Of a stretch of 64,000 bases of DNA, positions 52,428-63,516 are shown in pieces. Made by a program: the position numbers and the translations under genes. The notes beneath the pieces were generated by a model. That model did no database searches and was not told the origin of the DNA. It saw only the letters and a list, made by a program, of their open reading frames with translations. This stretch comes from Megasphaera hominis. GTDB lineage: Bacteria; Bacillota; Negativicutes; Veillonellales; Megasphaeraceae. Positions within the stretch are counted from its first letter, which is position 1. Each line of letters starts with the position of its first letter. The stretch spans positions 1 through 64,000 of the forward strand of contig NZ_JACOGK010000003.1 in NCBI RefSeq assembly GCF_014269395.1. The letters run 5' to 3'.

Positions 52428-54383
52428 ATGGCGAAAGAAACTTTTGAATTCCAAGCGGAAACGAAACAGCTGTTGGACCTGATGGTCCATTCCATTTATA
52501 CGAATCATGAAATTTTCCTGCGGGAACTGATTTCCAATGCCTCCGATGCGATTGATAAATTACACTATGAATCGCTGACGAACCGCGATTTGCTCGAAGG
52601 TGATACGGGCTTTGAAATCCATATCACGCCGGATGCAGACGCACATACCCTGACTATTTCCGATAATGGCCTGGGCATGAACCGTGACGACCTGATTCAG
52701 AATCTCGGTACGATTGCCAAATCCGGTACCAAGGCCTTCTTGGAAAAGTTGAAAGAAGCCCAGGAAGCAAATAGCGAAGTCACTGATAAGGATATGATTG
52801 GCCAATTTGGTGTTGGTTTTTATTCGGCCTTTATGGTCGCCGACTCCGTTACGGTCGTTACCCGTAAGGCTGGTGAAAGCCAGGCCTACAAGTGGGAATC
52901 TACAGGCGATGGCCAGTACACGCTGGACGAATGTGAAAAACCGAAACACGGTACGTCCATCATCCTGCATCTGGGCAGTGACTTTTATGGCAACGACAAG
53001 GAAGAAAACTACACGGACCGCGATAAGATTTCCGGCCTGGTCAAACAGTATTCCGACTACATTCGTTATCCAATCACCATGGATTACACGGTAAAAGAAA
53101 AACCAAAGGATGCTGATGGCAAGGTCATTGAAGATGCGCCGGAAGAAGAACACGTAGAAACGCGGACACTCAACTCCATGCAGCCCCTGTGGACACGCAA
53201 TAAGTCGGACATCAAACCGGAAGAATACAAGGAATTTTTCCAGCACCAGTTCTTCGAATGGGAAGACCCGATGGAAATCTTCCATACCAAAGCCGAAGGG
53301 GCCGTCGAATATACGGCACTCCTCTTCATTCCTGGCCGGGCTCCATTTAATCTGTATTATACGGACTATGAAGCAGGCCTGCAGCTCTACAGCCGCCACG
53401 TCTTCATCATGGATAAATGCAAGGATCTTCTGCCGGATTACCTGCGCTTTGTCAAAGGCCTCGTCGATTCGCCGGATTTGTCCCTTAACATTTCCCGTGA
53501 ACTCCTGCAACAGAGCCGCGAACTGAAGCTCATTGGCCGTAACCTGGAAAAGAATATCTTAAAGACACTGGCACGGGACCTCGATAAAGACCGTGAAAAA
53601 TACGAAAAATTCTGGGCTGAATATGGCAAGTCCCTGAAAATTGGCATTTACAGCGGCATGATGACCGGTGAAAATAATGTGGATAAGCTGAAAGACTTGC
53701 TCCTCTTCATGAGCTCTAAGGACGGCAAGCTGTGCACGCTGAAGGAATATGTCGGCCGCATGAAGGAAGGACAGCAGAAGATTTACTTCGCTACCGGCAA
53801 AGACCGCGCTGCTATTGACGCTATGCCGCAGATGGAACTCCTGCGCGATCGTGACCTGGAAGTCCTCTACATGCTCGATCCGGTTGACGAATTTGCCGTA
53901 CAGGCCATTGGCGAATATGAAGGCAAAAAATTCCATTCCGTCAGCCAGGGCGACCTCGACCTGGACGATGATGAATATAAGGAAGAAAAGAAGAAAGCCG
54001 AAGATTTGGCAAAAGACAACGAAGGCCTTTTAAAAGATATCAAGGATTACCTTGGCGACAAAGTAGCCGATGTACGCCTTTCGAACCGTCTCAAATCCGG
54101 TGCAGTCTGCCTCGTCGCAGATGCTGCCGGCCCGTCTATCGCTATGGAACAGGCCTTTGCTGTAGCGGATAATCCGCTTCTCAAGGCTCGCCGGATCCTG
54201 GAAATCAACCCGCATCACGACCTCTTTAACCGCTTGCAGACCTTGCACGAAGGCGGTAAGGACTCTCAGGGTTTCCAGGATTACTGCCAGCTCCTCTACG
54301 ATCAGGCACTCCTCTTGGAAGGCATTTTGCCAGATGATCCGGCGGCCTTTGCCCAGAAAGTAGCCCAGATGATGGCCCGTTAA
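52428..54383 (+). CDS. htpG: Chaperone HtpG (Hsp90 family)
   Basis: ATP-dependent cytoplasmic chaperone, 651 residues. The GHKL ATPase domain comes first (LRELISNASDAIDKL, DNGLGM, GQFGVGFYSAFMVAD), then the middle domain (PLWTRNKSDI, LPDYLRFVKGLVDSPDLSLNISRE) and the C-terminal dimerisation domain. No eukaryotic charged linker or MEEVD end. Start follows AAAAAGGAG. The CIRCE element places it in the HrcA regulon; in Bacillus htpG is not under HrcA, so the wiring differs here. Confidence 0.98.
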   Translation: MAKETFEFQAETKQLLDLMVHSIYTNHEIFLRELISNASDAIDKLHYESLTNRDLLEGDTGFEIHITPDADAHTLTISDNGLGMNRDDLIQNLGTIAKSGTKAFLEKLKEAQEANSEVTDKDMIGQFGVGFYSAFMVADSVTVVTRKAGESQAYKWESTGDGQYTLDECEKPKHGTSIILHLGSDFYGNDKEENYTDRDKISGLVKQYSDYIRYPITMDYTVKEKPKDADGKVIEDAPEEEHVETRTLNSMQPLWTRNKSDIKPEEYKEFFQHQFFEWEDPMEIFHTKAEGAVEYTALLFIPGRAPFNLYYTDYEAGLQLYSRHVFIMDKCKDLLPDYLRFVKGLVDSPDLSLNISRELLQQSRELKLIGRNLEKNILKTLARDLDKDREKYEKFWAEYGKSLKIGIYSGMMTGENNVDKLKDLLLFMSSKDGKLCTLKEYVGRMKEGQQKIYFATGKDRAAIDAMPQMELLRDRDLEVLYMLDPVDEFAVQAIGEYEGKKFHSVSQGDLDLDDDEYKEEKKKAEDLAKDNEGLLKDIKDYLGDKVADVRLSNRLKSGAVCLVADAAGPSIAMEQAFAVADNPLLKARRILEINPHHDLFNRLQTLHEGGKDSQGFQDYCQLLYDQALLLEGILPDDPAAFAQKVAQMMAR

Positions 54384-54399
54384 TATTGTATAATTATGA

Positions 54400-54438
54400 A
54401 AGACAGGTGCGATTAATACATAGCACCTGTCTTTTTTA
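54400..54438 (+). terminator. Terminator of htpG
   Basis: AAAGACAGGTGC / GCACCTGTCTTT with a 12-nt loop and T-run. Confidence 0.85.
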
Positions 54439-54504
54439 CCCTGCTGTATGCACGAAAGTCATATGTATCTGCCTGCAGTAGAACTAGATACTAGAAAAAG
54501 AGTG

Positions 54505-54513
54505 TGCTATAAT
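54505..54513 (+). promoter_or_regulatory. Extended -10 promoter of tcdA
   Basis: TGC-TATAAT about 37 nt before the start codon; no clear -35. Confidence 0.55.
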
Positions 54514-54549
54514 ACCATTCAGAATTTAAAAAGAGAGGAATATAAAATT

Positions 54550-55332
54550 ATGTTGGGAAGATTTTCCAGAACGGAGCTGCTCTTAGGGCAGGCAGCCATG
54601 CAGACCTTGGCAAATAGCACGGTCATTATTTTTGGCGTTGGCGGTGTCGGCTCGTATGCAGCCGAAGGTCTGGCCCGGTCCGGTGTAGGCCATTTAGTTC
54701 TTGTCGATAATGACCTCGTATGCCTGACGAATATTAACCGTCAAATCCATGCCACGAGCAAGACCGTAGGCAAGAAGAAAACAGAAATGATGAAGCAGCG
54801 GATTCTGGATATCAATCCGCAGGCAACAGTTGATTGTATAGAGGATTTTTATATGCCCGATGTGGCAGACCGTTTCTTTACCGGTCATTATGATTATATT
54901 GTAGACGCCATCGATACGGTGAGCGGCAAACTGAGCCTGGCTGAAGAAGCGCAGAAACGGCAGATTCCTATTATCAGCTGCATGGGCGCCGGCAACAAGC
55001 TGGACCCGACGCGCTTTGAAGTAACCGACATCTATAAGACCAGCGTCGATCCCTTGGCGAAGGTCATGCGCCGGGAACTCAAAAAACGGGGCGTCAAAGC
55101 CCTTAAGGTCGTCTATTCGCAGGAACAGCCCTTGAAACGGAAGCAAAACGGCTGCGGCAAGAACTGCATTTGCCCGCCAGGCAGCTCGCACAGCTGCGAT
55201 TTCCGTCGTGCCGTACCGGGCAGCATTTCCTTCGTGCCTTCTGTTGCGGGCCTGATCATTGCCGGCACAGTCGTCAACGACCTGGTCGCCGGTCAGATCC
55301 GGGATGATACGGCTGCTGTGCCATCTGTATAA
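54550..55332 (+). CDS. tcdA: tRNA threonylcarbamoyladenosine dehydratase
   Basis: An E1-like (ThiF/MoeB superfamily) enzyme of 260 residues that cyclises the t6A37 modification of tRNAs to ct6A, using ATP. The nucleotide loop is GVGGVGSYAAEGLARSG near residues 29-45, then LVDNDLVCLTNINRQ, DAIDTVSGK and SCMGAGNKLDPT. The cysteine group CGKNCICPPG near 200 is typical of TcdA. The ATG at 54550 is preceded by AGAGAGGAA; a longer frame to 54448 crosses the promoter and is rejected. Single gene with terminator. Confidence 0.93.
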   Translation: MLGRFSRTELLLGQAAMQTLANSTVIIFGVGGVGSYAAEGLARSGVGHLVLVDNDLVCLTNINRQIHATSKTVGKKKTEMMKQRILDINPQATVDCIEDFYMPDVADRFFTGHYDYIVDAIDTVSGKLSLAEEAQKRQIPIISCMGAGNKLDPTRFEVTDIYKTSVDPLAKVMRRELKKRGVKALKVVYSQEQPLKRKQNGCGKNCICPPGSSHSCDFRRAVPGSISFVPSVAGLIIAGTVVNDLVAGQIRDDTAAVPSV

Positions 55333-55343
55333 GGTGCTTCTAT

Positions 55344-55371
55344 CCCAGTCTCGTTGAGACTGGGATTTTTG
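55344..55371 (+). terminator. Terminator of tcdA
   Basis: TCCCAGTCTC / GAGACTGGGA with a 3-nt loop and five T. Confidence 0.85.
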
Positions 55372-55400
55372 TATACATATGTTCGCACATGTGCTATACT
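55372..55400 (+). promoter_or_regulatory. uvrB promoter with LexA-like site
   Basis: TATACATATGTTCG (55372-55385) matches 11 of 14 bases of the Bacillus LexA box CGAACATATGTTCG. It lies where the -35 should be, ahead of TGC-TATACT (55392-55400). Only one half-site is intact. Confidence 0.45.
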
Positions 55401-55447
55401 TTTAGAAACGGAAAATAATTCTTTATTGTAGAAAAAGAGGCCTGCTC

Positions 55448-57703
55448 ATGGATATACAATCGCACTTAAATAAAGATTATCATACGTCCACGCCTTTTCA
55501 TGTCGTAGCCCCCTATGAACCGATGGGCGATCAGCCTGAGGCCATCCAATCCCTGGCCGATGGCGTCCGCTCCGGTCAATGGGCCCAGGTCCTTTTGGGG
55601 GCTACGGGGACAGGCAAGACCTTTACCATGGCTAAGGTCATCGAGGCTGTGCAAAAGCCGACCTTGGTCATTGCTCATAATAAAACGCTGGCAGCCCAGC
55701 TGTGCAGCGAATTTAAAGCGTTCTTTCCCGACAACGAAGTCGCCTATTTTGTCAGCTATTACGATTTTTATCAGCCTGAAGCCTACATCGCATCGACGGA
55801 TACATATATCGAAAAGGACGCATCGATCAACGATGAAATCGACAAGCTGCGCCACTCGGCGACGATGAGTCTCTTTGAACGGCGCGATGTCATCATCGTC
55901 GCCTCTGTGTCTTGCATTTACGGCTTAGGCGATCCGGAAGATTATAGCGAGCTCGTCGTGTCTCTGCGCCTGGGCCAGGAAAAACCGCAGAGCGAAATCC
56001 TGCGCAAGCTCGTAGACATCCAGTATTCGCGTAATGACCTGGACCTTACACGCGGTACCTTCCGCGTGCACGGTGATACCATCGAAGTATTCCCGGCAGC
56101 CTTTGACAATTCCATTATCCGCATTGAAATGTTCGGCGATGAAATTGACAGGCTGACGGAAGTCGATGTCCTTACGGGTGAAGTCGTGGCTGAGCGCAAG
56201 CATGTGGCCATTTATCCGGCCAGCCATTACGTAACGACCAAAGATAAGATGGAGCGGGCTATCGGTACGATCCAGAAGGAACTGGATGAACGATTGGCAG
56301 AACTTAAAGAAGGCGGCCATCTCTTAGAAGCACAGCGCTTGGAACAGCGTACGCGCTATGATATTGAAATGATGGAAGAAATGGGCTATTGCTCAGGCAT
56401 TGAAAACTATTCCCGCCATCTGGCCGGCCGCAAGCCCGGCCAGGCACCGTATACGCTCCTAGACTATTTCCCTGATGATTTCCTGATCATGGTCGACGAA
56501 TCGCATGTGACATTGCCCCAACTGCGGGCCATGTACGCCGGCGACCGGTCGCGTAAGCAAAACCTCATCGAATACGGCTTCCGTTTGCCATCGGCCCTGG
56601 ACAACCGTCCCTTAACGTTCGATGAATTTACAGAACGGATCAATCAAATCATCTACGTCAGTGCTACGCCCGGGGACTATGAAATGAGCGTCCAAACGAA
56701 CCTGGCTCAGCAGATCATCAGGCCGACAGGCCTCCTGGACCCGGCCGTCGAAGTGCGGCCCATTGCCGGCCAGATGGACGATCTTCTGGGAGAAATCCGC
56801 CTGCGCATGGAACGGCACGAACGGGTTTTGGTGACAACGCTGACGAAGAAGATGGCTGAAGATCTGACGGACTATCTGAAGGAAATGGGCATCCTCGTGC
56901 GCTATCTCCATTCGGATATTGCGACGATTGAACGGGCAGAGATTATCCGGGACCTGCGGGCCGGTGTCTTTGACGTCCTCGTCGGCATCAACCTCCTGCG
57001 TGAAGGCCTGGATATGCCGGAAGTTTCCCTGGTGGCCATTCTCGATGCCGACAAGGAAGGCTTTCTCCGTTCCGATACGGCTCTCATTCAGACCATGGGC
57101 CGGGCTGCCCGTAATGTGAATGGCCGGGTCATCATGTATGCCGACCGCATGACAGATTCTATGGCCCGTGCTATAGACGAAACGAAGCGGCGCCGGGAAG
57201 TCCAGGATGCCTATAATAAAAAGCATCATATAACGCCAAAATCTGTTAAAAAAGAGGTCGTCGATTTGATCGAACTGACCAAGGTCTCTGAAGACCAGGC
57301 GTCCTATAACGGGAAAGAGGCACCCCTCACGCGGGAAGCCCTGCACAAGGTTATCCAGTCCGTAACCCAGCAAATGAAGCAGGCCGCAAAGAATTTGGAA
57401 TTTGAAAAGGCTGCTGCCCTGCGCGACCGCTTGGGGACGCTGCGCCAGCAGCTCTCTGATATTAGTCACGATGACACGCTGCCTAAGGAACTGGCCGGTG
57501 GCGATATGCCGTCGTCCCGCTATGTCCGCACTGTACGGCGGCCGGACCGCAAAGCGCACAGGAATACTGCCAACACGGGTATGGACAAAAAAGAAGCAAA
57601 GCCAGCAAAGCCAGCTAAGAAGAGCAGCGGCCGTACGGCAAAAGGCCGTACGACGAAAACCAAAGCTGATACTACTGCAACTACGAAAAGGAGTAAAAAA
57701 TAG
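55448..57703 (+). CDS. uvrB: Excinuclease ABC subunit B
   Basis: DNA-damage recognition helicase of nucleotide excision repair. Walker A is [14 protein letters not shown] near residue 55; the beta-hairpin region has [16 protein letters not shown] is the DEAD-like box; later motifs are GRAARN and QTMGR. The UVR coiled-coil that binds UvrC is at about 640-675. The protein has 751 residues, about 75-90 more than usual: a Lys/Ala/Thr/Arg-rich tail (about 690-751) follows the UVR motif. Start follows AAAGAGG. First gene of uvrB-uvrA-uvrC. Confidence 0.98.
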   Translation: MDIQSHLNKDYHTSTPFHVVAPYEPMGDQPEAIQSLADGVRSGQWAQVLLGATGTGKTFTMAKVIEAVQKPTLVIAHNKTLAAQLCSEFKAFFPDNEVAYFVSYYDFYQPEAYIASTDTYIEKDASINDEIDKLRHSATMSLFERRDVIIVASVSCIYGLGDPEDYSELVVSLRLGQEKPQSEILRKLVDIQYSRNDLDLTRGTFRVHGDTIEVFPAAFDNSIIRIEMFGDEIDRLTEVDVLTGEVVAERKHVAIYPASHYVTTKDKMERAIGTIQKELDERLAELKEGGHLLEAQRLEQRTRYDIEMMEEMGYCSGIENYSRHLAGRKPGQAPYTLLDYFPDDFLIMVDESHVTLPQLRAMYAGDRSRKQNLIEYGFRLPSALDNRPLTFDEFTERINQIIYVSATPGDYEMSVQTNLAQQIIRPTGLLDPAVEVRPIAGQMDDLLGEIRLRMERHERVLVTTLTKKMAEDLTDYLKEMGILVRYLHSDIATIERAEIIRDLRAGVFDVLVGINLLREGLDMPEVSLVAILDADKEGFLRSDTALIQTMGRAARNVNGRVIMYADRMTDSMARAIDETKRRREVQDAYNKKHHITPKSVKKEVVDLIELTKVSEDQASYNGKEAPLTREALHKVIQSVTQQMKQAAKNLEFEKAAALRDRLGTLRQQLSDISHDDTLPKELAGGDMPSSRYVRTVRRPDRKAHRNTANTGMDKKEAKPAKPAKKSSGRTAKGRTTKTKADTTATTKRSKK

Positions 57704-57710
57704 ATAAGGT

Positions 57711-60575
57711 ATGGAAGATCCGTATATTGTCATAAAAGGTGCACGTCAGCACAACTTGAAAAATATTGATGTCCGTATTCCCCGGGATAAGCTCGTCGTC
57801 TTTACGGGCCTTTCCGGCTCGGGCAAATCGTCCCTGGCCTTTGACACGATTTACGCTGAAGGCCAGCGGCGTTACGTTGAATCCCTGTCAGCTTATGCCC
57901 GTCAGTTCTTGGGCCAGATGGATAAGCCGGACGTTGATTATATCGAAGGCCTGTCACCGGCCATTTCTATTGACCAGAAGACGACGAGCCGCAAACCCCG
58001 TTCTACTGTCGGTACGGTCACGGAGATCTACGATTACTTGCGTTTGCTCTATGCCCGGGCCGGTGAAGCTTTTTGCCCTCACTGCGGCAAGCCCATCCGT
58101 CAGCAGACGATTCAGCAGATGGCCGATTCAGTTCTCGCCTTAGGTGCAGGGGAAAAAGTCATGATCATGGCGCCTGTCGTCGACGGGCGCAAGGGGACGC
58201 ACCAAAAGCTCCTGGCCCGCCTGGTCAAGGACGGCTACGTGCGCGTCCGCGTCGACGGCGAGGTCTATCTCCTGTCCGACGACATTCCTATGGAAAAGAA
58301 TAAGAAGCACACCATCGAAGTCATTATCGACCGCCTGGTCATTAAGGATAGTATCCTCATGCGCCTGACGGATTCCCTGGAAACGGCAGCCAAGCTGAGT
58401 GAGGGTATCGTCCATATTCTGCGCCTGAAGACGGACGAAGTTCTCACCTTTAGTCAGCACTTTGCCTGCCCGGACTGCCACATCAGCCTGCCGGAAATCG
58501 AACCTCATCTCTTTTCCTTCAACAGCCCCTTCGGCGCCTGCCCAGCCTGCTCCGGCATTGGCAGCACGATGGAAGTAGACCCGCACCTGTGCCTGCCGGA
58601 TGGCAGTATTTCCTTCGCCGATGGCTGTGTAGCGGCTCTCAGCAATAACCGTGATTCATGGTTCATGCGCCAGCTCGGCGGTCTCTTGAAGCGTTATGGC
58701 TTTACGGTGGACAATTGCTTCGACGAACTGCCTGCGGAACTGCAGGATAAGATTTTGCACGGTACAGCTGAAGACTGTGTCTTTGAATACGAAAACCTGC
58801 GTGGTGAAGTGAAGACCTTTACGACGCCCTTTGAAGGCGTCCTGCCTATGGTGCGGCGCCGCTATCAGGAAGCATCGTCGGATATGATGCGCGATCAGTT
58901 CGGCCAGTTCATGTCCGTCAAACCCTGCACGGCCTGCCACGGCGCCCGCTTGCGGCCAGAGGCATTGGCTATCAAGATTGGCGGCCTCAATATCCACGAG
59001 CTGACGGACCTTTCTGTCAGTGATATGATTGATTTCTTTGCCAAGGTGCAGCTGACGCAGCGGCAGGAACTCATTGCCAAGCAGATTTTGAAGGAAATCC
59101 GGGCCCGCCTCGACTTTCTGCGTACCGTCGGACTGGAATACCTCACCATGTCGCGTACGGCCGGCACCCTTTCCGGTGGCGAAGCCCAGCGTATCCGCCT
59201 GGCGACACAGATCGGTTCCGGCCTCGTAGGTGTCCTCTATATTCTGGACGAACCGTCTATTGGCCTGCATCAGCGCGATAATGACAAGCTCCTCGATGCC
59301 CTGCGTCACCTGCGTGATCTAGGCAATACGCTCATCGTCGTCGAACACGATGAAGATACCATGCGGGCGGCAGACTATATCCTCGATATCGGTCCGGCTG
59401 CAGGGGAACACGGCGGCCAGATCGTGGCGCAGGGGACGGTAAAAGATATTATGGCCTGCCCGGAATCGCTGACCGGTCAATACCTGAAGGGTACAAAATT
59501 CATTCCCTTGCCAAAAGAACGCCGCCACGGGAACGGCAACACGCTGGAAGTCATCGGGGCAGCCGAACACAATCTGAAGAATATCGATGTAGCCTTTCCC
59601 TTAGGTACCCTCACCGTCGTCACAGGTGTTTCCGGTTCCGGCAAGTCAACCCTGGTGAATGAAATTCTCTATAAAGGACTGGCCGAAGCGGTTTATCATA
59701 CGCCGCACCGGCCAGGGAAATTTAAAGAATTGCGTGGCACAGAGCACATCGATAAGATCATCAACATTGACCAGTCGCCAATTGGCCGGACACCGCGTTC
59801 CAATCCGGCAACCTATACGGGGGTCTTTGATTTTATCCGCCAGCTTTTCAGCCAGACTGCCGAAGCGAAGGTGCGTGGCTATAAGGCCGGCCGCTTCAGC
59901 TTCAACATCAAAGGCGGCCGCTGCGAAGCCTGCCACGGTGATGGCATTATCCGTATTGAAATGAATTTCCTGCCCGACGTGTACGTGCCCTGTGAGGTTT
60001 GTCACGGTACGCGCTACGACAGGGAAACGCTGGAAGTCAAATACAAGGGCAAAAATATTTCCGACGTCCTCAACATGACCGTCGATGACGCGTGTGAGTT
60101 TTTCGCCCACATTCCCCGTATTTTGAATAAGCTGAAGACACTGCAGCAGGTCGGCCTGGGCTATATCCATCTGGGCCAGCCGGCAACGACCCTCTCCGGC
60201 GGTGAAGCCCAGCGTGTCAAGCTGGCTACCGAGCTTTCTAAGCGCAGTACAGGCCGTACGTTATATATTCTCGATGAACCGACGACGGGATTACATACGG
60301 CAGATATCCATAAGCTTATGGACGTCCTGCAGCTTCTCGTCGATGGCGGCGATACGGTCATCGTTATCGAACACAACCTGGACGTCATCAAGGTGGCCGA
60401 TCACCTCATCGATCTCGGCCCTGAAGGTGGCGACGGTGGTGGTACAGTCGTTGCGACGGGTACACCAGAAGAAATCTGCGCCGTGCCGGCGTCGTACACG
60501 GGCAAGTTCCTCGCACCGGTTCTCAAACGGACACAGCAGCTTATGGAACAACGAGAACAACACACGAATGAATAG
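57711..60575 (+). CDS. uvrA: Excinuclease ABC subunit A
   Basis: Damage-sensing ABC ATPase, 954 residues. First Walker A is [13 protein letters not shown], second is [13 protein letters not shown]; two ABC signatures ([26 protein letters not shown]) and Zn sites (CPHCGKP/CPDCHI...CPACSG and [16 protein letters not shown]) are intact. It loads UvrB at lesions. It begins 8 nt after the uvrB stop; the AAGGAG lies inside the end of uvrB. Confidence 0.98.
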   Translation: MEDPYIVIKGARQHNLKNIDVRIPRDKLVVFTGLSGSGKSSLAFDTIYAEGQRRYVESLSAYARQFLGQMDKPDVDYIEGLSPAISIDQKTTSRKPRSTVGTVTEIYDYLRLLYARAGEAFCPHCGKPIRQQTIQQMADSVLALGAGEKVMIMAPVVDGRKGTHQKLLARLVKDGYVRVRVDGEVYLLSDDIPMEKNKKHTIEVIIDRLVIKDSILMRLTDSLETAAKLSEGIVHILRLKTDEVLTFSQHFACPDCHISLPEIEPHLFSFNSPFGACPACSGIGSTMEVDPHLCLPDGSISFADGCVAALSNNRDSWFMRQLGGLLKRYGFTVDNCFDELPAELQDKILHGTAEDCVFEYENLRGEVKTFTTPFEGVLPMVRRRYQEASSDMMRDQFGQFMSVKPCTACHGARLRPEALAIKIGGLNIHELTDLSVSDMIDFFAKVQLTQRQELIAKQILKEIRARLDFLRTVGLEYLTMSRTAGTLSGGEAQRIRLATQIGSGLVGVLYILDEPSIGLHQRDNDKLLDALRHLRDLGNTLIVVEHDEDTMRAADYILDIGPAAGEHGGQIVAQGTVKDIMACPESLTGQYLKGTKFIPLPKERRHGNGNTLEVIGAAEHNLKNIDVAFPLGTLTVVTGVSGSGKSTLVNEILYKGLAEAVYHTPHRPGKFKELRGTEHIDKIINIDQSPIGRTPRSNPATYTGVFDFIRQLFSQTAEAKVRGYKAGRFSFNIKGGRCEACHGDGIIRIEMNFLPDVYVPCEVCHGTRYDRETLEVKYKGKNISDVLNMTVDDACEFFAHIPRILNKLKTLQQVGLGYIHLGQPATTLSGGEAQRVKLATELSKRSTGRTLYILDEPTTGLHTADIHKLMDVLQLLVDGGDTVIVIEHNLDVIKVADHLIDLGPEGGDGGGTVVATGTPEEICAVPASYTGKFLAPVLKRTQQLMEQREQHTNE

Positions 60576-60584
60576 GAAAAAATC

Positions 60585-62414
60585 ATGGCATTATCAGAAG
60601 CAGTACTGGAAAAAGTAAATAATCTCACGACCCAGCCCGGCGTTTACCTCTGGAAAAATGAACAGGGCCGTATCATTTACGTCGGCAAGGCCGTCAACCT
60701 GCGCAACCGCGTTAAGAGCTACGTCCGTAAGGATAGCAACCGTGCCATCAAGGTAGCGGCCATGATGAGCCACGCTGTCGATTTGGAAACCATCGTCGTA
60801 GCCAACGAAATGGAAGCGCTGATCCTGGAAAATACGCTCATCAAAAAGTATCATCCTCACTACAACATCATGCTCCGCGACGATAAGACCTATCCCTACA
60901 TCAAGGTCACCATTCAGGAGGATTACCCGCGCATTACCATGACCCGCCGCGTACTGCGCGACGGCGCCCGCTACTTTGGCCCCTTTGCCGATGCTACGGC
61001 GGTCCACTACGTCCTGAAGCTCCTGCAGCAGGCCTTCCATATCCGCACCTGCCGCACCTTGAAGGCGACGCGTCCGTGCTTACAGTACCACCTGGGGCAC
61101 TGCGACGCACCATGCGTCCATTACATCACTAAGGAAGACTACCGGGCCCTGGTCCAGCGTGGCCTCGATGTCCTGGAGGGACGCGACACAACGCTCGTAC
61201 GGGAATTGCAGGAACAGATGGAAAGGTGTGCAGAAAACCTGGAATTTGAAAAAGCTGCCCTGTGCCGGGACCGCATTGAAGCTATCAAGGTCATTCAGGC
61301 CCAGCAGAATATCGTCACCCAGGGCGGTGACATGGACGTCCTGGGCCTTTCTAGTGATGCCGGCCAGACGTGCGTTCAAGTCTATACCATCCGCAACGGC
61401 AAGGTCATGGGCCGGGAAACGTTTAGTCTGGAAAACAGCGACGACGCCACGCCGGCCGTCATGATCGAAGCGATCATCGACCAGTACTATACGGCAGATA
61501 CGTTTATTCCTAAGGAAATCGTCGTCGCCGCTGTAGCAGAACAGGAAGACTGCGAACGGCGCCTGAGCCAGCTCAAAGGCCAGCAGGTAACGATTATCGT
61601 ACCCCAGAGGGGAATCAAAAAGAAACTCCTCGCCATGGCTGAAGAAAATGCCCGCGTTCTCCTGGAACAGCGGCGTCTCCAGTGGCAGCATGACCGGGAA
61701 AAAACGAGCGGTGCCGTCCGGGCCCTGGCGCAGGTGCTCGACTTGCCCTGTCTGCCGGAACGAATGGAATGCTTTGATATTTCCCATACCCAGGGGATCG
61801 AAACGGTAGCCTCCATGGTGGTCTTTGAAAATGGCCAGCCTGCCCGTAAGGAATACCGGCGTTTTAAATTAAAAACCGTACAAGGTAAGCCGGACGACTT
61901 TAAATCTATGGCGGAAATCATGGAACGGCGTTATAATGAGAAAGAATGGCCTGTACCGGACCTGATCGTCATCGATGGCGGCAAGGGGCAGCTCCACGCA
62001 GCCTTGCCCGTTATCCGCCAGGCCGGCTGCGAAGCACCGGTCATCAGTCTGGCCAAGAGGATAGAAGAGGTTTTTGTCGAAGGACGGAGCGATTCGATTA
62101 TTCTCAGCCATCACACGCCGGAGTTGCAGCTTTTGCAGGCAATCCGCGATGAAGCACACCGCTTTGCCATTACGTATCACCGCCATCTGCGCGGCAAGCG
62201 CAGCCTCGTTTCTATTCTCGATCACGTTGAAGGCATTGGTCCGGCGCGCCGTAAGGCCCTGTGGCAGCATTTCAAGACGCTTGATGACATGAAGCAGGCA
62301 AGTATTGAAGACCTGGCGGCCGTACCGGGCATGACCCGCCAGGCGGCAGAAAACGTCTATTACTTTTTCCGCTTAGGAACGGATGAAAAACGCAAGAAAA
62401 CACAATTGGTCTGA
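60585..62414 (+). CDS. uvrC: Excinuclease ABC subunit C
   Basis: Dual-incision endonuclease of excision repair, 609 residues. Order: GIY-YIG nuclease (GVYLWKNEQGRIIYVGKAV near 19-37), UVR motif (LEFEKAALCRDRIEAI near 218), RNase H-like endonuclease domain (FDISHTQG, VIDGGKGQL) and a C-terminal tandem helix-hairpin-helix (VEGIGPARRKALW, VPGMTRQAAENVY). Begins 9 nt after uvrA, so the three repair genes form one operon, with ATP-dependent recognition and incision made together. Confidence 0.98.
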   Translation: MALSEAVLEKVNNLTTQPGVYLWKNEQGRIIYVGKAVNLRNRVKSYVRKDSNRAIKVAAMMSHAVDLETIVVANEMEALILENTLIKKYHPHYNIMLRDDKTYPYIKVTIQEDYPRITMTRRVLRDGARYFGPFADATAVHYVLKLLQQAFHIRTCRTLKATRPCLQYHLGHCDAPCVHYITKEDYRALVQRGLDVLEGRDTTLVRELQEQMERCAENLEFEKAALCRDRIEAIKVIQAQQNIVTQGGDMDVLGLSSDAGQTCVQVYTIRNGKVMGRETFSLENSDDATPAVMIEAIIDQYYTADTFIPKEIVVAAVAEQEDCERRLSQLKGQQVTIIVPQRGIKKKLLAMAEENARVLLEQRRLQWQHDREKTSGAVRALAQVLDLPCLPERMECFDISHTQGIETVASMVVFENGQPARKEYRRFKLKTVQGKPDDFKSMAEIMERRYNEKEWPVPDLIVIDGGKGQLHAALPVIRQAGCEAPVISLAKRIEEVFVEGRSDSIILSHHTPELQLLQAIRDEAHRFAITYHRHLRGKRSLVSILDHVEGIGPARRKALWQHFKTLDDMKQASIEDLAAVPGMTRQAAENVYYFFRLGTDEKRKKTQLV

Positions 62415-62451
62415 CCGGGCATACAGGACCCGGCACGAAGGAGGAACTACG

Positions 62452-63096
62452 ATGAAACACAAAATACTGACTCTGGTCTGCGCCGCTATGCTGGCAGGCT
62501 CTTTGTCCTATGCTGCGGAACCGGCCGTCGTCGGCACGGCACCGGCTAGTGTCTATACGCAGGCTGACGGCAGCCGGCTGACACTGCAGCTGCCGGACAT
62601 TACGATCAGCACGAATCCGGCAGCAGCCCAGAAGATCAATGCGTACTTTGCCAAGAAAGCCGCTTCGACGAAGGCCTTCTTCGATAAGCAGCAGGGCAAT
62701 GGCAGCGTCATGAGTGAAGATAAGTCCTACGAGGTCACCCTCAACGACGGGACCTACTTGTCTTTCGTCGAAACGGGGCATATCCGTTTTGAAAAAGAAG
62801 CTCATCCGACCTATTGGAAGACCGGCGTTACCTTTGACCTGGCTACCGGTGAAGTCCTGAACTGGCAGGACCTGGTCAAACCGGAAGACGCTAAGGCGTT
62901 CACGCTGAAAAATATCAACCGGGCTCTCTTGCTCAGTAAATACCACTTATCCGGGTACTTTACAGGGCTGACGGAATTGCCAAAGAATTTCTATCTTGAT
63001 AAGAACCGGGGCATTCATTTCATCTTTGGCCTTTACGAAGTAGCTCCGTATTCTACAGGAATCGTCGATTTGGATATGATGAAGGATGCTAAATAA
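62452..63096 (+). CDS. Exported RsiV-like (DUF3298) protein, copy 2
   Basis: A 214-residue protein with a signal peptide cut after SYAA near residue 21. The C-terminal part shows VTFDLATGEVLNWQDLVK, then YFTGLTELPKNFYLDKNRG, then FGLYEVAPYSTGIVDL, the DUF3298/RsiV pattern also seen in the protein at 34049. No membrane anchor or anti-sigma part. Its start follows AAGGAGG, 37 nt after uvrC, with no terminator between, so it may be read from the uvr operon. Periplasmic role unknown. Confidence 0.8.
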   Translation: MKHKILTLVCAAMLAGSLSYAAEPAVVGTAPASVYTQADGSRLTLQLPDITISTNPAAAQKINAYFAKKAASTKAFFDKQQGNGSVMSEDKSYEVTLNDGTYLSFVETGHIRFEKEAHPTYWKTGVTFDLATGEVLNWQDLVKPEDAKAFTLKNINRALLLSKYHLSGYFTGLTELPKNFYLDKNRGIHFIFGLYEVAPYSTGIVDLDMMKDAK

Positions 63097-63148
63097 CAAA
63101 AACATCATATTAGAAGAAAATATTTATTAATTATTTACCCTCTAGGTG

Positions 63149-63206
63149 TTGCAAAATTGAGATGTCCATGATATGATGAAACCAGATAAGAAATAACTAC
63201 TTTTAC
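63149..63206 (+). promoter_or_regulatory. Rubredoxin promoter and operator-like site
   Basis: TTGCAA (63149-63154), 17-nt spacer, TATGAT (63172-63177). At about +7 to +23 lies GAAATAACTACTTTTAC (63190-63206), which keeps AAATAACTA of the rubrerythrin operators but not the second half-site (12 of 17 bases). Confidence 0.55.
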
Positions 63207-63224
63207 AAATTGGAGGTCTTTCCC

Positions 63225-63386
63225 ATGGACAAATACGAATGCACTATCTGCGGTTATATTTATGATGAAGCTGAAGGCGATGCTGATACGGGTGTAGCAG
63301 CAGGCACAAAATTTGATGCTTTGCCGGAAGATTGGGTTTGTCCGACCTGTGGCGCAGGCAAAGATGCCTTCGTAAAGATGGACTAA
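63225..63386 (+). CDS. Rubredoxin
   Basis: A 53-residue Fe(SCys)4 electron carrier. Cysteines are in [10 protein letters not shown] (6, 9) and [10 protein letters not shown] (39, 42). It can pass electrons to rubrerythrins or to other partners. The sequence closely matches, from memory, the rubredoxin of M. elsdenii, with one extra residue in the middle loop and a handful of substitutions. Start follows TTGGAGG at good spacing. Single gene with promoter and terminator. Confidence 0.97.
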   Translation: MDKYECTICGYIYDEAEGDADTGVAAGTKFDALPEDWVCPTCGAGKDAFVKMD

Positions 63387-63398
63387 TTGCAGACAGAG

Positions 63399-63440
63399 AA
63401 ACCTCCCGTTGTGAGCTGATACCCACACGGGAGGTTTTTT
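63399..63440 (+). terminator. Terminator of the rubredoxin gene
   Basis: AAACCTCCCGT(TGTG) / (CACA)CGGGAGGTTT hairpin followed by a T-run. Confidence 0.85.
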
Positions 63441-63516
63441 GTACGGGTGCCTGACCCTTTAGGCATACGTGCAGCCTGCAGTGAGTATAAAAAAAAATTA
63501 AGGGAGGCTGTATGGT

